A stretch of 61,101 bases of DNA, taken from Planctomycetia bacterium (lineage in GTDB: Bacteria; Planctomycetota; UBA8108; UBA1146). The DNA lies in assembly GCA_012269595.1 (NCBI GenBank), contig JAAXJX010000006.1, positions 51,166 to 112,266 on the forward strand, in the 5' to 3' direction. Below, one piece after another: positions 10,601-18,100 of this stretch; position 1 is the first letter of the stretch; each line of letters opens with the position of its first letter. The notes below the pieces were generated by a model, which saw only the letters and a list, made by a program, of their open reading frames with translations, did no database searches and was not told the origin of the DNA. A program made the translations under genes and the position numbers.

Positions 10601-11146
10601 CCGGTCTCCTGCTCTGTCACGATCCTGCCGCCGCCGATCAACCTTGCGTGTACCTTCTACGGTGCACCGATCAACCTGAGCTGGGTCAATACTGCCAACT
10701 ACACGACGATTCACATCGAGCGTAACGGGGTGCTTCTGGCCTCGATCTCCGGCAATGCCACCCAGTACCAGGACATCGTTCCGGTGGAAGGTGACTACAG
10801 CTACGTGATCTATGGTGAGCATGCCGACGGTGTCACCACCTCGACCACCTGCTCCGGATACGTCAAGCGCTTCCTCAGGGGTGATGCCAACAGCGACACC
10901 AACTGCGATATCGCTGACGGTATCTGGGTCCTGAACTGGCTCTTTATCGGAGGACAGGAGCCGACCTGTTACGACTCCGCCGACTTCGACGATAACGGAC
11001 TTGTCACCATTGGCGATGCCATGTTGATGATCTTCTACTACCTGCACGCTGAAGGTATGCCGAGCATGCCTCCGGCGAACAACTACCCGGAGCCGGGTCT
11101 CGACCCGACCGACGACACTCTCGACTGTATTGATTCGCCCTACTAG
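4634..11146 (+). CDS. Giant secreted FG-GAP / FN3-like repeat protein with C-terminal dockerin-like domain
   Basis: A 2170-residue exported protein. Residues 1-33 form a signal peptide (hydrophobic LATLLLAIFVLVTG). Residues about 50-520 hold seven FG-GAP-type blades with calcium loops such as DVNGDGISDFLIGAP, DFNSDGYADLLIGAP and DFDGDGHDD, predicting an integrin-alpha-like beta-propeller. Residues about 524-2079 hold 19 FN3-like modules of about 80 residues (core pattern TWTNxxxYDxIxxxRDGxxL, then YTD and a GxYxYxV strand). Most modules carry one Cys near the start and one near the end. The tail from about 2080 has RGDANSDTNCDIADG and ADFDDNGLVTIGDA, the two calcium loops of the planctomycete dockerin-like domain. 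ATG 4634 is preferred over ATG 4547 because GGGAGAAG precedes it and the signal peptide starts there. Adhesion or matrix function is inferred. Confidence 0.9.
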   Translation: MSQLLRHRLATLLLAIFVLVTGVICSDVTVAGDAVFVDTAQIKVYGARSNSNLGKSVSGAGDVNMDGYKDTILGAPENDNTSDGRRGHAYIVLGSPNIETEIDLKNPTPGTTIKIVGSHAGDLLGYSVSDAGDVNGDGISDFLIGAPNSYGSGGSDEDGNGRAYLIYGSASLPSVIHVGSLGSLGVTFIGGQESGHFGYSVSGAGDFNSDGYADLLIGAPDEEHGSSNSGAAYLIYGGMLSGTIDLKFGHSSVTRFKTGGNSDNVGHSVADLEDFDGDGHDDIAITAMRHPDDGGVNAGRVWVVYGGMSTGSNVNLNNLSDYGLSGTKIRVPDGDHELGQSVAGAGDADNDGDSEILISRSLHDQDPTTLQTIAYLVRGSSDRPATIHLGQGGPGITAYKTLFDNDEDGQTVHGIYDHSGDGLDDHIVGIPRTVILEQEKGSAHRVNGGQDLGANEVLDLHQQEGRAYLGVHDNQSVGRSVGGAGDINDDRANDLVIGAPGASPYGRFRAGVAYFFLGKELRSPNQVQTSAVGQVVTVTWNNRAVYDTVELFRDGMLLATLPGDTETYTDSNVAYGDHTYRVRGNRRHITTVKRSSTIRVLTPISNFECTSQGRNVTLEWHNNDNYSSTDVYRDGNLIATTPGGAQSYSDIDVSYGPHTYTLVSRGDRSETLPTHCMINVLQPPYLPSCFAEPNPVSNDVEATINWTNGPDTIYENIRIFRDDQLRATISGTAVTYTEVLPEPGTYTYSVQGVDDSGRALSDKIYCEVVDPIAPKALECSSIGQIAFFNWVNTDAYDTIIIEFGPADGSQPPVNLATLAGNTQSYQTTVAAPGEYTVCIRGESLMDPNSPNFGQSSRICCTLSVPYPLANLTSSAQGQVVNLEWENGGEYDTIEILRDGLFLASISGHLTNYTDNAVPFGLREYTLRAKLRQGVTDDISTSITVLRSPENFTCRGEADQVRLNWTNPLPSYSDIDIYRDGQYLTSVSGDDMEYIDAPLSPGSFSYSIKARLGNSTSDSSDCDTVIPEPINTVGTGLLNGRNVLITWANPVTEATSVRLFRDGNEIASLPPTTTAFLDPDLLVGTYTYCVRAEIDDNYSSLSCADAIVPAPPTDITCTVDNAVTTVTWTNGELYDNIIIMRDGGTIEEEIAGSASSYTDTNPGPGPHLYQVFGRIGDFVSESLDCQVIVPYPPAQLVCTLANGTDSVLSWINTEPSTSILIYRDGVQIAEVAPDAGGYTDAGVAPATYTYCVVNVFAHAPGSKTSAPTCCDLIVPAPPTNLTCLSVSGDVELAWVNNDAYETLTLRRDGNVIAELEGTSTSYTDPLVTPGNHMYSIAGTILGNTSTYDSCMEDVPAAITDLSLSSFADTVTLNWNHSGPGDEVVIARDGTVIATLNSSETTYTDTGLAAGDYEYCLTMTIGDGTSPTVCGFIHVLANPSDLSCVSAAGFVNLSWTNNDAYDNLVIERDGTLLAILSGTDTSYTDGSAAVGLRSYTLRGETSTSISGNDSCTVDHFLTAPGNLSCSVTAGEADLSWTNGDTYESIVVSRDGTLLEILPGDATSYHDATIVYGSRSYSLVATGGSIESDPTSCGLEVPAMPMDLASSTLDDTVTLTWTLAAPGEAQTVTRDGAVIATIGGGMTMFTDTPGPGTYEYCVTNSIGGNTSATACTAARVLANMTGFSCSSAAGLVTITWTNNDTYGALLLERDGEKLASLNGDTSSYVDTTADTGNHTYELTASVETENTTSGTSTCTVLHELAPVSDLACSVTAGEVDLSWNVNDTYESISLSRDGEFLALLSGDATSYHDADALAFGAHTYSLVAAAGSIESDATSCTVEVPSTPENLVCTLSNGAQVQLSWDLPAAGSSVSIFRDGALIDTLGGSATSYTDTPGSGVYTYSVVNNSADGTSPATSCDIVVPVPLSGLGCTTIGDGNILTWTNGETYDSIAVFRNGEKIGAANGGTESFTDFPLDAGTYDYDLIASIGSSETAPVSCSVTILPPPINLACTFYGAPINLSWVNTANYTTIHIERNGVLLASISGNATQYQDIVPVEGDYSYVIYGEHADGVTTSTTCSGYVKRFLRGDANSDTNCDIADGIWVLNWLFIGGQEPTCYDSADFDDNGLVTIGDAMLMIFYYLHAEGMPSMPPANNYPEPGLDPTDDTLDCIDSPY
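6203..10870 (+). repeat. 19 tandem FN3-like coding repeats of about 240 bp
   Basis: Repeat starts are marked by the turn after each VxVPxP or VLxP linker and by the recurring FRDG/YRDG/ERDG motif. Units vary between about 78 and 95 residues. They are diverged, so the DNA is not an exact tandem array, except that neighbouring blocks 11-13 and 14-16 remain clearly similar. Confidence 0.85.
8699..10150 (+). repeat. Duplicated three-module block inside the repeat array
   Basis: Modules 11-12-13 (8699-9421, 723 bp) align in order with modules 14-15-16 (9422-10150, 729 bp). Module 12 SCVSAAGFVNLSWTNNDAY matches module 15 SCSSAAGLVTITWTNNDTY. Module 13 LSCSVTAGEADLSW and GDATSYHDA match module 16 LACSVTAGEVDLSW and GDATSYHDA. 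This points to expansion by duplication of a three-module unit. Confidence 0.75.
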
Positions 11147-11174
11147 GCCTTCATCCCGTTGAGATCTTGTCAAA

Positions 11175-11212
11175 TCCCCCCGCCGTATTGAGACGGCGGG
11201 GGGATTTTTTTT
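11175..11212 (+). terminator. Rho-independent terminator
   Basis: TCCCCCCGCCGT and ACGGCGGGGGGA form a 12-bp stem with a short loop, followed by eight T. It ends the giant repeat-protein gene. Confidence 0.95.
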
Positions 11213-11377
11213 GCGTCCTCCACCGGTTCAATCCAACCTATCGGGGTGCCGGATTCCGGCTCTCGGGTTATGCTTGTTTACATGGGCAGAGCATGGCCAG
11301 CAGGTCTCCCCTGACCCTCAGCCAAAACCATGAACAGGACCACGAAACTTCGTCTGCAACTGGATTGAAAGCGGCAA

Positions 11378-11788
11378 ATGATCACCGGAACCGGCATACC
11401 CACTGGAACGGAAGAACGAGCACCGGGATCCTATGGACCCGTCTGCTCCCAGTGTCCCGTTCGCTCCGGTTGCCTCAAAATCTGTGATCTGGTCGAAAAT
11501 GTGATCCCCAGCATGGAGAAAGGGCGGGTCGACGCCGAAGACCTCCCTCGCCTGTATATGGGGATACGTACCGTGAACGTGCTCCTCGAAAACACCCACC
11601 TGCTGACTGACCGGCAGCAGCAAGTTGTCCAGCTTTACTATCGTGAAGCCATGCAGCAGCAGGAAATTGCCCAACGCCTGAAAGTCACCCAACAGGCTGT
11701 GGCGGATGCCCTGGTCCGTGCCCGTCGGGCTGTGGGAAAACACTTTGGCAACCGCGAACTCGCCCGCAACTCCCGCTCTGGAACCTGA
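11378..11788 (+). CDS. Cys4 plus sigma-70 region 4-like DNA-binding protein
   Basis: The 136-residue product has two parts. Near the N-terminus, C23-x2-C26-x5-C32-x3-C36 (CSQCPVRSGCLKIC) could bind zinc or an iron-sulfur cluster. Residues about 78-122 form a helix-turn-helix like sigma-70 region 4 (LTDRQQQVVQLYYREAMQQQ, then EIAQRLKVTQQAVADALVRA). No sigma region 2 is present, so it is not a complete sigma factor; a transcription regulator is likely. It stands alone after a terminator, between two dockerin-type surface genes that it may control (inference). The ribosome site is weak (GAAAGCGG), so the start is less certain. Confidence 0.75.
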   Translation: MITGTGIPTGTEERAPGSYGPVCSQCPVRSGCLKICDLVENVIPSMEKGRVDAEDLPRLYMGIRTVNVLLENTHLLTDRQQQVVQLYYREAMQQQEIAQRLKVTQQAVADALVRARRAVGKHFGNRELARNSRSGT

Positions 11789-12185
11789 TCTGGCGGCTTT
11801 TTCAGGTTAATGACCTGATTTCGGCAAGTTTTCCCTGAGTTCAGGCAAGCCCCCCCACTCACTTCCTGTGCCGATTGACACCGGTCCTTCCCCGGCTAGA
11901 ATTAAAGATCGGTACCACTGTCAGAGTGAGCAAAGTGATTCTCAGGTCTTGAGTCTCCCCATTTTTGGCCCGGTGTCTTCTTTTCAGGGAAGATCATTCG
12001 TATCCAGTGGGGCAACTTGATTCAGACCCGGTTCCGGTAACCAACCTGCGGAGAATCCGGCTCGCTTCAGACTGTATTCACCATTTTTCGTCGGGTGAGC
12101 CCAATCCCGACCTTTTCCGCTCCGAACCCCGGTGGTTCGCATGCGGGGCCTCCCATGAGGTAATTCTCGAGGAAAGAGTGTTCAC
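11789..12185 (+). other. 397-base gene-free stretch holding the next gene's promoter and leader
   Basis: It contains the promoter described at 11875-11902. About 275 bases of leader follow, with no convincing ORF and no riboswitch class that I recognise. GAGGAAAG, nine bases before the start at 12186, is the ribosome site. Confidence 0.6.
11875..11902 (+). promoter_or_regulatory. Near-consensus sigma70 promoter
   Basis: TTGACA (11875-11880), a 16-base spacer and TAGAAT (11897-11902). It points at the gene starting at 12186 and implies an unusually long untranslated leader of about 275 bases. Confidence 0.65.
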
Positions 12186-14336
12186 ATGTTGCACACCAAA
12201 GATTCGATTATCGGTCTTCGATCTTCCGAATTTGCGACCTTGAACCGTTGGCTGCTGCTGGCGCTGATCCTGATCGTCGGTTCGGTGCAAAACCAGGCCT
12301 CGGCACAGGTGTTCTGTGATCCTGCCAATCCGACCTACGGAACCTGCTTTCTGCAGACAGGTACATTCAGCGGTGACCTTCCCTTTGCGGTGACCCTGAA
12401 CCCCGCCACCAACGATCTTTTCGTGGCGGATTATCTCAGTGGTGTGTTCTACCGCTACAACGCACTCGACCTCGCCGCAGCGGCAGAAAACTTGCCCTGC
12501 CCCAAAGGTCCTGCCACCTACCTCGGGATGGCCTTTTCTGTACTCGACAACAACCTCTACTGGATCGTCAATGATCAGGGAAGCCTGCTGCTGGTGGTCT
12601 CCAGCCTTGGAGGAAGCTTCATCTCTGAAACCGAGTTGACTCCTCCTTCGGGAACGACTGCCCTCTCAGGACTGGCCTGGTTCCCGTCAACAAATTCTCT
12701 TTGGACCAATGACTTTGAAAATGATCAGTACCTCGAGATGAACATGGACGGTTCCTTCACCGGAAACTCCTTCGCAAATCCCCAATCTACGGGAGCTGCG
12801 GGAGCCTTTGGACTGGGACTTTCGGTCGCTCAGGACATCCTCACTTTTGAATTCTTCTTTGACCTCCCGGTCGGCCCACCTTCTGCAAATCGCACAAGCC
12901 TGGTCGAGCGAGTCAATTCGAATGGTGAATCCCAGGGTCTTTCATTCCCGCTGGCCAGCATCAACAACCTGAGTGGCTGGATCACCGGAATCGCCTGGGC
13001 TCCCCAGGGCTCTGCAGCGGAATCCCCCAGCAACTACATCCTCGATCTCACCAATCGGGTGATCGTCGAGGTTCCGGTTCCCAACCCGCCTGCGCCTTCT
13101 ATCGCCTCTGTGGATTGCACCGCTGACAGCTCCAACAATGTCACTCTCAGTTGGACCAATCCCCTTGCCTACGATCAGGTTGAAATCTTCAGGGATGGAA
13201 CCCTGATCTCCACCCTCGGCCCTGGAGGCGATACCTTCCTGGACGAGGACCTTGAGCCGGGAACCTACAGCTATGAAGTCATTCCCTTCCCTGCGGGATC
13301 CTCTGTCGGATTGCCTGCCGCCACATGTGAGCTGGTAGTCGGGTTCGGCAGACTTCTGGGAGAGGTCACTCACTCCGGCACTTCACCGGGTGGAGCAGAC
13401 GTCATCGAAACAACAAATCAGTTGATCGTTGCCGATTCCAGCGGACTGACCGCATGGTTCTACCAGAAAGACCTCACCCCTCTCTCCACCAGCATCCCGG
13501 GCCCTTACAGCAGTGCCCAATCCCTCGCTGGTATCGCCGTCGATGGCGACGACAATCTGGCCTGGCTGACCGAGAGCGGAGATTTGAGAATCACCGACTT
13601 GAGTGGAACCGAAACAGCAGCATTCGCTCTGGCTTTGGACCCCGGCGCCGTCTTGAGCGGCCTGACCTGGTCTAACCAGATGGAAGGCTGGCTGACAGTC
13701 AACCTCGCTGAGGGTCTGATCCTGAAAATCAATACCGACGGCAGTCTCGAAGAGGTCCCCGCCGCACTTCCCACAGGAATGTCTGCGGCCACCTTCTTCG
13801 GCGGAATCGCCTCCCGTGCAGGATCCACCAATGTCTATGATCTGGCATTCGGAGCCCTCAACAGTGGCGGTGTCACCCGCCTCGAAAGATTCGTGGGGAA
13901 TACCCCGGTCGGACTGGGATTCGATCTCACGCCCAGCGTCAACTCCGGCGATATCCACGGGCTCGCAGCCACTGCGAACGGGCCCTTCAACTTCCCGGTG
14001 ACCTACGTGGTCGGTCGCGACTCGGGAACCATCACCATGCTCTCTGGAGATCTCAGTGGTACCGGTTCAGACTTCGTTCGCGGAGACGCAGTGCCGGATG
14101 GTTCCCTGAACCTTCTCGACGCCACCGAAATGCTGCTTGAACTCTTCCAGTTACAGGACACGGTTTGCACCGATTCACTCGACGCCAATGACGATGGTGC
14201 TTTCAACATTGCCGACCCCCTGTTCCTGCTGGACTACCTCTTCTCCGGCGGCACGCCGATTTCCGATCCTTCGGGAGTGTGTGGGGAAGATCCGACGGTC
14301 GACAACCTGACCTGCCAGGAGTTCCCCGGCTGCTGA
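12186..14336 (+). CDS. Secreted beta-propeller-like protein with one FN3-like module and dockerin-like C-terminus
   Basis: The 716-residue product starts with a signal peptide (hydrophobic RWLLLALILIVG, likely cleavage after ASA at residue 40). Residues about 45-300 and 385-625 contain repeated strand patterns of the GIAW, NDLFVADYLSG and LAWFPSTNSLW kind, suggesting six- or seven-bladed propeller segments (inference). Between them lies a single FN3-like module (about 303-383, with TLSWTNPLAYDQVEIFRDGT) of the same type as in the giant upstream protein. The C-terminus (from about 630) has RGDAVPDGSLNLLDA and DANDDGAFNIAD calcium loops. It probably functions with the upstream surface protein; a binding or matrix role is inferred and no enzyme motif is seen. 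Confidence 0.85.
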   Translation: MLHTKDSIIGLRSSEFATLNRWLLLALILIVGSVQNQASAQVFCDPANPTYGTCFLQTGTFSGDLPFAVTLNPATNDLFVADYLSGVFYRYNALDLAAAAENLPCPKGPATYLGMAFSVLDNNLYWIVNDQGSLLLVVSSLGGSFISETELTPPSGTTALSGLAWFPSTNSLWTNDFENDQYLEMNMDGSFTGNSFANPQSTGAAGAFGLGLSVAQDILTFEFFFDLPVGPPSANRTSLVERVNSNGESQGLSFPLASINNLSGWITGIAWAPQGSAAESPSNYILDLTNRVIVEVPVPNPPAPSIASVDCTADSSNNVTLSWTNPLAYDQVEIFRDGTLISTLGPGGDTFLDEDLEPGTYSYEVIPFPAGSSVGLPAATCELVVGFGRLLGEVTHSGTSPGGADVIETTNQLIVADSSGLTAWFYQKDLTPLSTSIPGPYSSAQSLAGIAVDGDDNLAWLTESGDLRITDLSGTETAAFALALDPGAVLSGLTWSNQMEGWLTVNLAEGLILKINTDGSLEEVPAALPTGMSAATFFGGIASRAGSTNVYDLAFGALNSGGVTRLERFVGNTPVGLGFDLTPSVNSGDIHGLAATANGPFNFPVTYVVGRDSGTITMLSGDLSGTGSDFVRGDAVPDGSLNLLDATEMLLELFQLQDTVCTDSLDANDDGAFNIADPLFLLDYLFSGGTPISDPSGVCGEDPTVDNLTCQEFPGC

Positions 14337-14351
14337 TTTTGCGATCGCTGA

Positions 14352-14395
14352 CGAAAAAAGCCCCTCTCCGGATCACCGGAGAGGGGCTTTTTTTT
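14352..14395. terminator. Bidirectional rho-independent terminator
   Basis: AAGCCCCTCTCCG and CGGAGAGGGGCTT pair around a short loop, with AAAAAA on the left and eight T on the right. It can therefore end both the gene on the left and the convergent esterase gene. Confidence 0.95.
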
Positions 14396-14408
14396 GGGAT
14401 CTTCACCC

Positions 14409-15425
14409 TCAGGGAAGAAGTGATTCAACCAGCAAGGGAAGTGAAACATCATAGCGATACTGGATCGAGGAATGATCGTCATCAAACTCCTCATACCGGT
14501 GGTCGATCCCATGATTCTCCAACCTTGAAGCCATGATTCTGGCTCCATGGTGCAAGCGATATTGATCACGGAAACCACAGTCCAGGTACAACAGGTTCAG
14601 GGATTTCAGGGACTCTGCATGCCGGGAAACCATCTCTACCGGATCCCAGCGAAGCCAGTTCTGCCAGCGTTCTTCGATCAACTCTCCGGTCTTTGGATCA
14701 AAGGGAAGCTGGATTCGTTCCGGGTTATCCGTATCAGGGTCATAAAATGCACAGAGAGCCAGGGTCATCAGCGTCATGATGTCACTACCACGATACTTGA
14801 CCTTACCGCTGATCTTTTTGAGGAACGCTGCGGGGTCACCATCAAATCTTCTCAAGGTATCAACGGCCGGGGGGAAATCCGGCACACATGCATAGGGAAA
14901 ATAAAGATCCCCACTATGGCAGGCGATACTCCCCCAAACGTCTGCATGCATCATCCCATGGACCAGTGCGCCATATCCTCCCGAGGAAAATCCGAAGAGC
15001 CCCCGATGGTTGCGTCCAGGGAGAGTCCGGAACTGCTGGTCAATCCACGGAACCAATTCCTGCGTCAGGTAACTTGCCCACGGGCCCACTGCCGGGGAGT
15101 CGATGTATTGGTTTCCACCCAGAGCAGTAAACCCATCAGGCATGACGACGATCGCCGGTTTCATTTCACCGGTACCGACAAGTCGATCGAGACGCTCCGG
15201 AAGGTTTTCGGTGAAACCGTCCCAATTGAGAGATTTCAGACCGCTGGAAGTATAGGCAGCCAGATAAACCAGAACCGGATAGCGATCCTGCGTCTCCCCG
15301 TATCCAGGAGGGGTCCAGACGGCGACTTTTCGGTCGCAGGAATCGCCCCGTGGATTGTCCGACAGCAATTCTGAGTGATGCTCTCTCACTTCAACATTGC
15401 CGCGTTGCCCATCATATTTGAGCAC
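14409..15425 (-). CDS. Alpha/beta-hydrolase esterase (enterochelin-esterase / esterase-D-like)
   Basis: A 338-residue putative esterase of the PF00756-type family. It has the opening RKVAVWTPPGYGE, the oxyanion-side strand YPVLVYLAAYTS, the nucleophile elbow GFSSGG (Ser about 147) and a C-terminal acid/His pair in the DDDHSS segment. No signal peptide is seen, so a cytosolic hydrolase acting on an ester or thioester (S-formylglutathione-like or siderophore-like) is possible; the substrate is unknown. The start is GTG. It is divergent from the peptidase gene at 15578. Confidence 0.8.
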   Translation of the reverse strand: MLKYDGQRGNVEVREHHSELLSDNPRGDSCDRKVAVWTPPGYGETQDRYPVLVYLAAYTSSGLKSLNWDGFTENLPERLDRLVGTGEMKPAIVVMPDGFTALGGNQYIDSPAVGPWASYLTQELVPWIDQQFRTLPGRNHRGLFGFSSGGYGALVHGMMHADVWGSIACHSGDLYFPYACVPDFPPAVDTLRRFDGDPAAFLKKISGKVKYRGSDIMTLMTLALCAFYDPDTDNPERIQLPFDPKTGELIEERWQNWLRWDPVEMVSRHAESLKSLNLLYLDCGFRDQYRLHHGARIMASRLENHGIDHRYEEFDDDHSSIQYRYDVSLPLLVESLLP

Positions 15426-15577
15426 TTCACCCGTCCTTTCCGAATGTGTGTCTGGCCTGACGGCCCCGAGGGGTTAGAATCTCTCTTCTGCCCCCCGGGG
15501 GCAAGCCTGTGGGTTTTCGTCTTTGAGGCGGGCCTGCCACCACCTGTTCCTGACATGAGGAAGGGATCCCTGAGATC

Positions 15578-17299
15578 ATGAGCGAAACTGCCTATCCAAG
15601 AGAATTTCTGGCTGCCGATTTTGCAGCAGACAGCCTCGAGTCCATCGAAGCCGCCTACCAACAGCTTCTTGACCGGGACATCACGACCCGCGAAGCCCTG
15701 GAACAGTGGTGCCGGGACTGGAGCGAACTCGACTCCTGCGTTGCCGAGGAGAGCTCCAGAAGATACGTGAAAAACACCTGCTTCACGGATGATCCGGAGG
15801 TCAAGGCCCGATTCATGGAGTGGCTCAAGGACATCTCACCCAGCCTGAAAAAGATCAGCTTTGAGATGGATCGCAAATTCATGGCCTCCCCCGCAATCGG
15901 TGAACTCGACAGCGAAGAGTTCGGAATGTGGATCCGATCGGTCAAAAACAGTGTCGAACTCTACCGCGAAGAAAACATCCCGTTACAGACCGAGGAAAAA
16001 GAACTCGACGCAAAATATGATGAAGTGATCGGTGCAATGACCATCGATTTTGACGGAGAAACCCGCACCTTGCCTTACATGGGCCGGATTCTGGAGGAAA
16101 CCGATCGCGATCGCAGAGAGCAGGCATTCCGGGCCGTCAATGAGCGCATTCTTCAGGACGAAGATCAGATCCAGACCATCTTCGATCGCCAACTGGAATT
16201 GCGTCATCAGATGGCCCTCAACTGTGGCATGGACAACTACAGGACCCTGCGTTTCCGCCAACTGGAACGCTTCGACTATGGACCGGAGGAGTGCCTCCAG
16301 TTTCACGATTCCATCGAAAAAGTCGTGCTTCCATTGATCCGGGAGAGGACCGAGCGCCGCCGCGAGCAAATGGGGCTCGACAAACTTCGCCCGTGGGACA
16401 GTTCCGTTGATCCCCTTGGCCGCTCACCCCTTCGTCCGCTGGAGAAGGGAACAGAGTTGATTGACGGTTGCCGTCAGGTTTTCGGCAAGGTCCACCCTGA
16501 TCTCGAGGGAATGTTCAATATTCTCATCGATGGTGACCTTCTCGACCTCGAATCTCGCAAGGGCAAGGCACCGGGTGGTTATCAGGCCTGTTTCCATGAG
16601 ATCCGCAAGCCCTTCATCTTCATGAATGCCGCTGGCAAACAGGGAGATGTGGAAACATTGCTCCACGAGGGAGGGCACGCCTTCCATTCGATTGAGGCCC
16701 GCGACCATTCCCTGATCGCCAATCGCAGCGCCCCCATCGAATATTGCGAAGTCGCTTCGATGGCGATGGAGTTGCTGGGCGCTCCCCACCTCAATGTCTT
16801 CTACGGTGATGGAGACGAAGTAACCCGAGCCCGTATCGATCATCTGGAAGGCATCATTAGCCTGTTCCCCTGGGTGGCGATGATCGACTCATTCCAGCAT
16901 TGGCTCTACACCAACCCTGGACACAGCCGGGACGAGCGTCGCCAGACCTGGTTGGGAATCATGGACCGCTTCGGTACAGGTCAGATTGACTGGACCGGTC
17001 TGGAAGAGATCCGCGCCCACCGCTGGATGCGACAGTCCCACCTCTTCGGGGTCCCCTTCTACTATGTGGAATACGCCATCGCCCAGTTGGGAGCACTGCA
17101 AGTCTGGAGAAATCATCGGAACGATGCAGACGAAGCAATTCGTCTCTATCGTAATGGTCTCTCCAAAGGCAACACTGTAACTCTTCCCCAACTCTACGAA
17201 GAGACGGGAATCCGTTTTGACTTCTCCTTTGAGAATCTGTCGGACCTGATTGGAATGGTCCGTGAAGAAATTGAAAATCTGGAAGGCGCCGGAGTCTAG
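15578..17299 (+). CDS. M3 family zinc oligopeptidase (oligoendopeptidase F-like)
   Basis: The 573-residue protein carries the zinc site HEGGH at residues 363-367 (ETLLHEGGHAFHSIEA) with the third ligand in EYCEVASMAMELLG about 25 residues later, the arrangement of M3 peptidases. The C-terminal Tyr/His-rich substrate region (RWMRQSHLFGVPFYYVEYAIAQ) is also conserved. No export signal is present, so it should degrade short peptides in the cytosol. The ATG follows a moderate GAG ribosome site. It is apparently monocistronic and precedes the cyclophilin pair by 44 bases. Confidence 0.88.
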   Translation: MSETAYPREFLAADFAADSLESIEAAYQQLLDRDITTREALEQWCRDWSELDSCVAEESSRRYVKNTCFTDDPEVKARFMEWLKDISPSLKKISFEMDRKFMASPAIGELDSEEFGMWIRSVKNSVELYREENIPLQTEEKELDAKYDEVIGAMTIDFDGETRTLPYMGRILEETDRDRREQAFRAVNERILQDEDQIQTIFDRQLELRHQMALNCGMDNYRTLRFRQLERFDYGPEECLQFHDSIEKVVLPLIRERTERRREQMGLDKLRPWDSSVDPLGRSPLRPLEKGTELIDGCRQVFGKVHPDLEGMFNILIDGDLLDLESRKGKAPGGYQACFHEIRKPFIFMNAAGKQGDVETLLHEGGHAFHSIEARDHSLIANRSAPIEYCEVASMAMELLGAPHLNVFYGDGDEVTRARIDHLEGIISLFPWVAMIDSFQHWLYTNPGHSRDERRQTWLGIMDRFGTGQIDWTGLEEIRAHRWMRQSHLFGVPFYYVEYAIAQLGALQVWRNHRNDADEAIRLYRNGLSKGNTVTLPQLYEETGIRFDFSFENLSDLIGMVREEIENLEGAGV

Positions 17300-17343
17300 T
17301 CAGACCTGCGTCCATGATTCGGAACTGAAGAAATGAGGTCTTC

Positions 17344-18099
17344 ATGAAACAGGTGTCGCGCAACCGCTTCACCCTTCTCCTGCCAGCATTGTTGGCAGTG
17401 CTGATTCCCCTTCTCGCTCAGGGAGACGATTCCGCAGGCGAAAAGAAAATGCAGAAAATGGACTCTGCCGTGGCCCAGGTCGCCAAGTTCATTGACAAGA
17501 ACATCGCTGACAAAAAGATCAACAAGGAGGTCGCCGGCTGGAAAAGTCGACTCCCCAAGTTCCCCACTGTGGAATTCACTCCAGGAGCCACTTACGTCTG
17601 GAAGCTGAAGACCAACAAGGGGGACATCGAAGTCGCCTTCATGCCGGATGTGGCCCCCAATCATGTAGCCAATTTCCTTTACCTCACCCAATTGGGGTTC
17701 TTTGATGGTCTCAAATTCCATCGGGTCATCACCGGCTTCATGGCCCAGGGTGGTTGCCCACAAGGCTCCGGAAGAGGAAATCCCGGTTACCGATTCGCTG
17801 GTGAGTACTCTCCAAGCGTCAAACACACCACCAAGGGATTGCTCTCGATGGCCAATGCCGGTCCGGGAACCGACGGCAGTCAGTTCTTCCTGACCTTTGT
17901 TCCTACTCCCTGGCTGGACAACAAGCACACTATCTTCGGAAAAATGAGATCCGGTGACGATACCCTCAAAAAACTGGAGGCCGCCGGCAGCCGCGGAGGC
18001 CGCCCCTCCGAAGAATTGAAAATTATCAAGGCATCCATCGCTGTTGAATCCGCAAAGGCTCCGGCGAAAAAGGAAACCCCCAAGAAAGAAGGAAGTTGA
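17344..18099 (+). CDS. Exported peptidyl-prolyl cis-trans isomerase (cyclophilin)
   Basis: The 251-residue protein has an N-terminal signal peptide (RFTLLLPALLAVLIPLLAQG), a short helical linker and a cyclophilin domain. Recognisable are KFHRVITGFMAQGGCPQGSG, GLLSMANAGPGTDGSQFFLT and HTIFGKM, the substrate and catalytic surface of cyclophilins. It should assist protein folding outside the cytoplasm. The Lys/Pro-rich tail (AKAPAKKETPKKEGS) is low complexity. It is followed immediately by a paralogue without a signal peptide. Confidence 0.92.
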   Translation: MKQVSRNRFTLLLPALLAVLIPLLAQGDDSAGEKKMQKMDSAVAQVAKFIDKNIADKKINKEVAGWKSRLPKFPTVEFTPGATYVWKLKTNKGDIEVAFMPDVAPNHVANFLYLTQLGFFDGLKFHRVITGFMAQGGCPQGSGRGNPGYRFAGEYSPSVKHTTKGLLSMANAGPGTDGSQFFLTFVPTPWLDNKHTIFGKMRSGDDTLKKLEAAGSRGGRPSEELKIIKASIAVESAKAPAKKETPKKEGS

Positions 18100-18100
18100 A

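Noticed and set aside
6203-10870. Possible CRISPR array or satellite DNA
   Set aside because: Repeats are about 240 bases, diverged, and stay in frame as protein modules; there are no short identical repeats with unique spacers.
5171-11173. Several long open frames on the minus strand across the giant repeat gene
   Set aside because: They mirror the repetitive, GC-biased coding strand, have no ribosome sites or domains, and overlap the convincing plus-strand protein throughout.
11330-11368. A 12-codon leader ORF before the Cys4/sigma-region-4 gene
   Set aside because: No ribosome site and no regulatory pattern such as runs of one codon.
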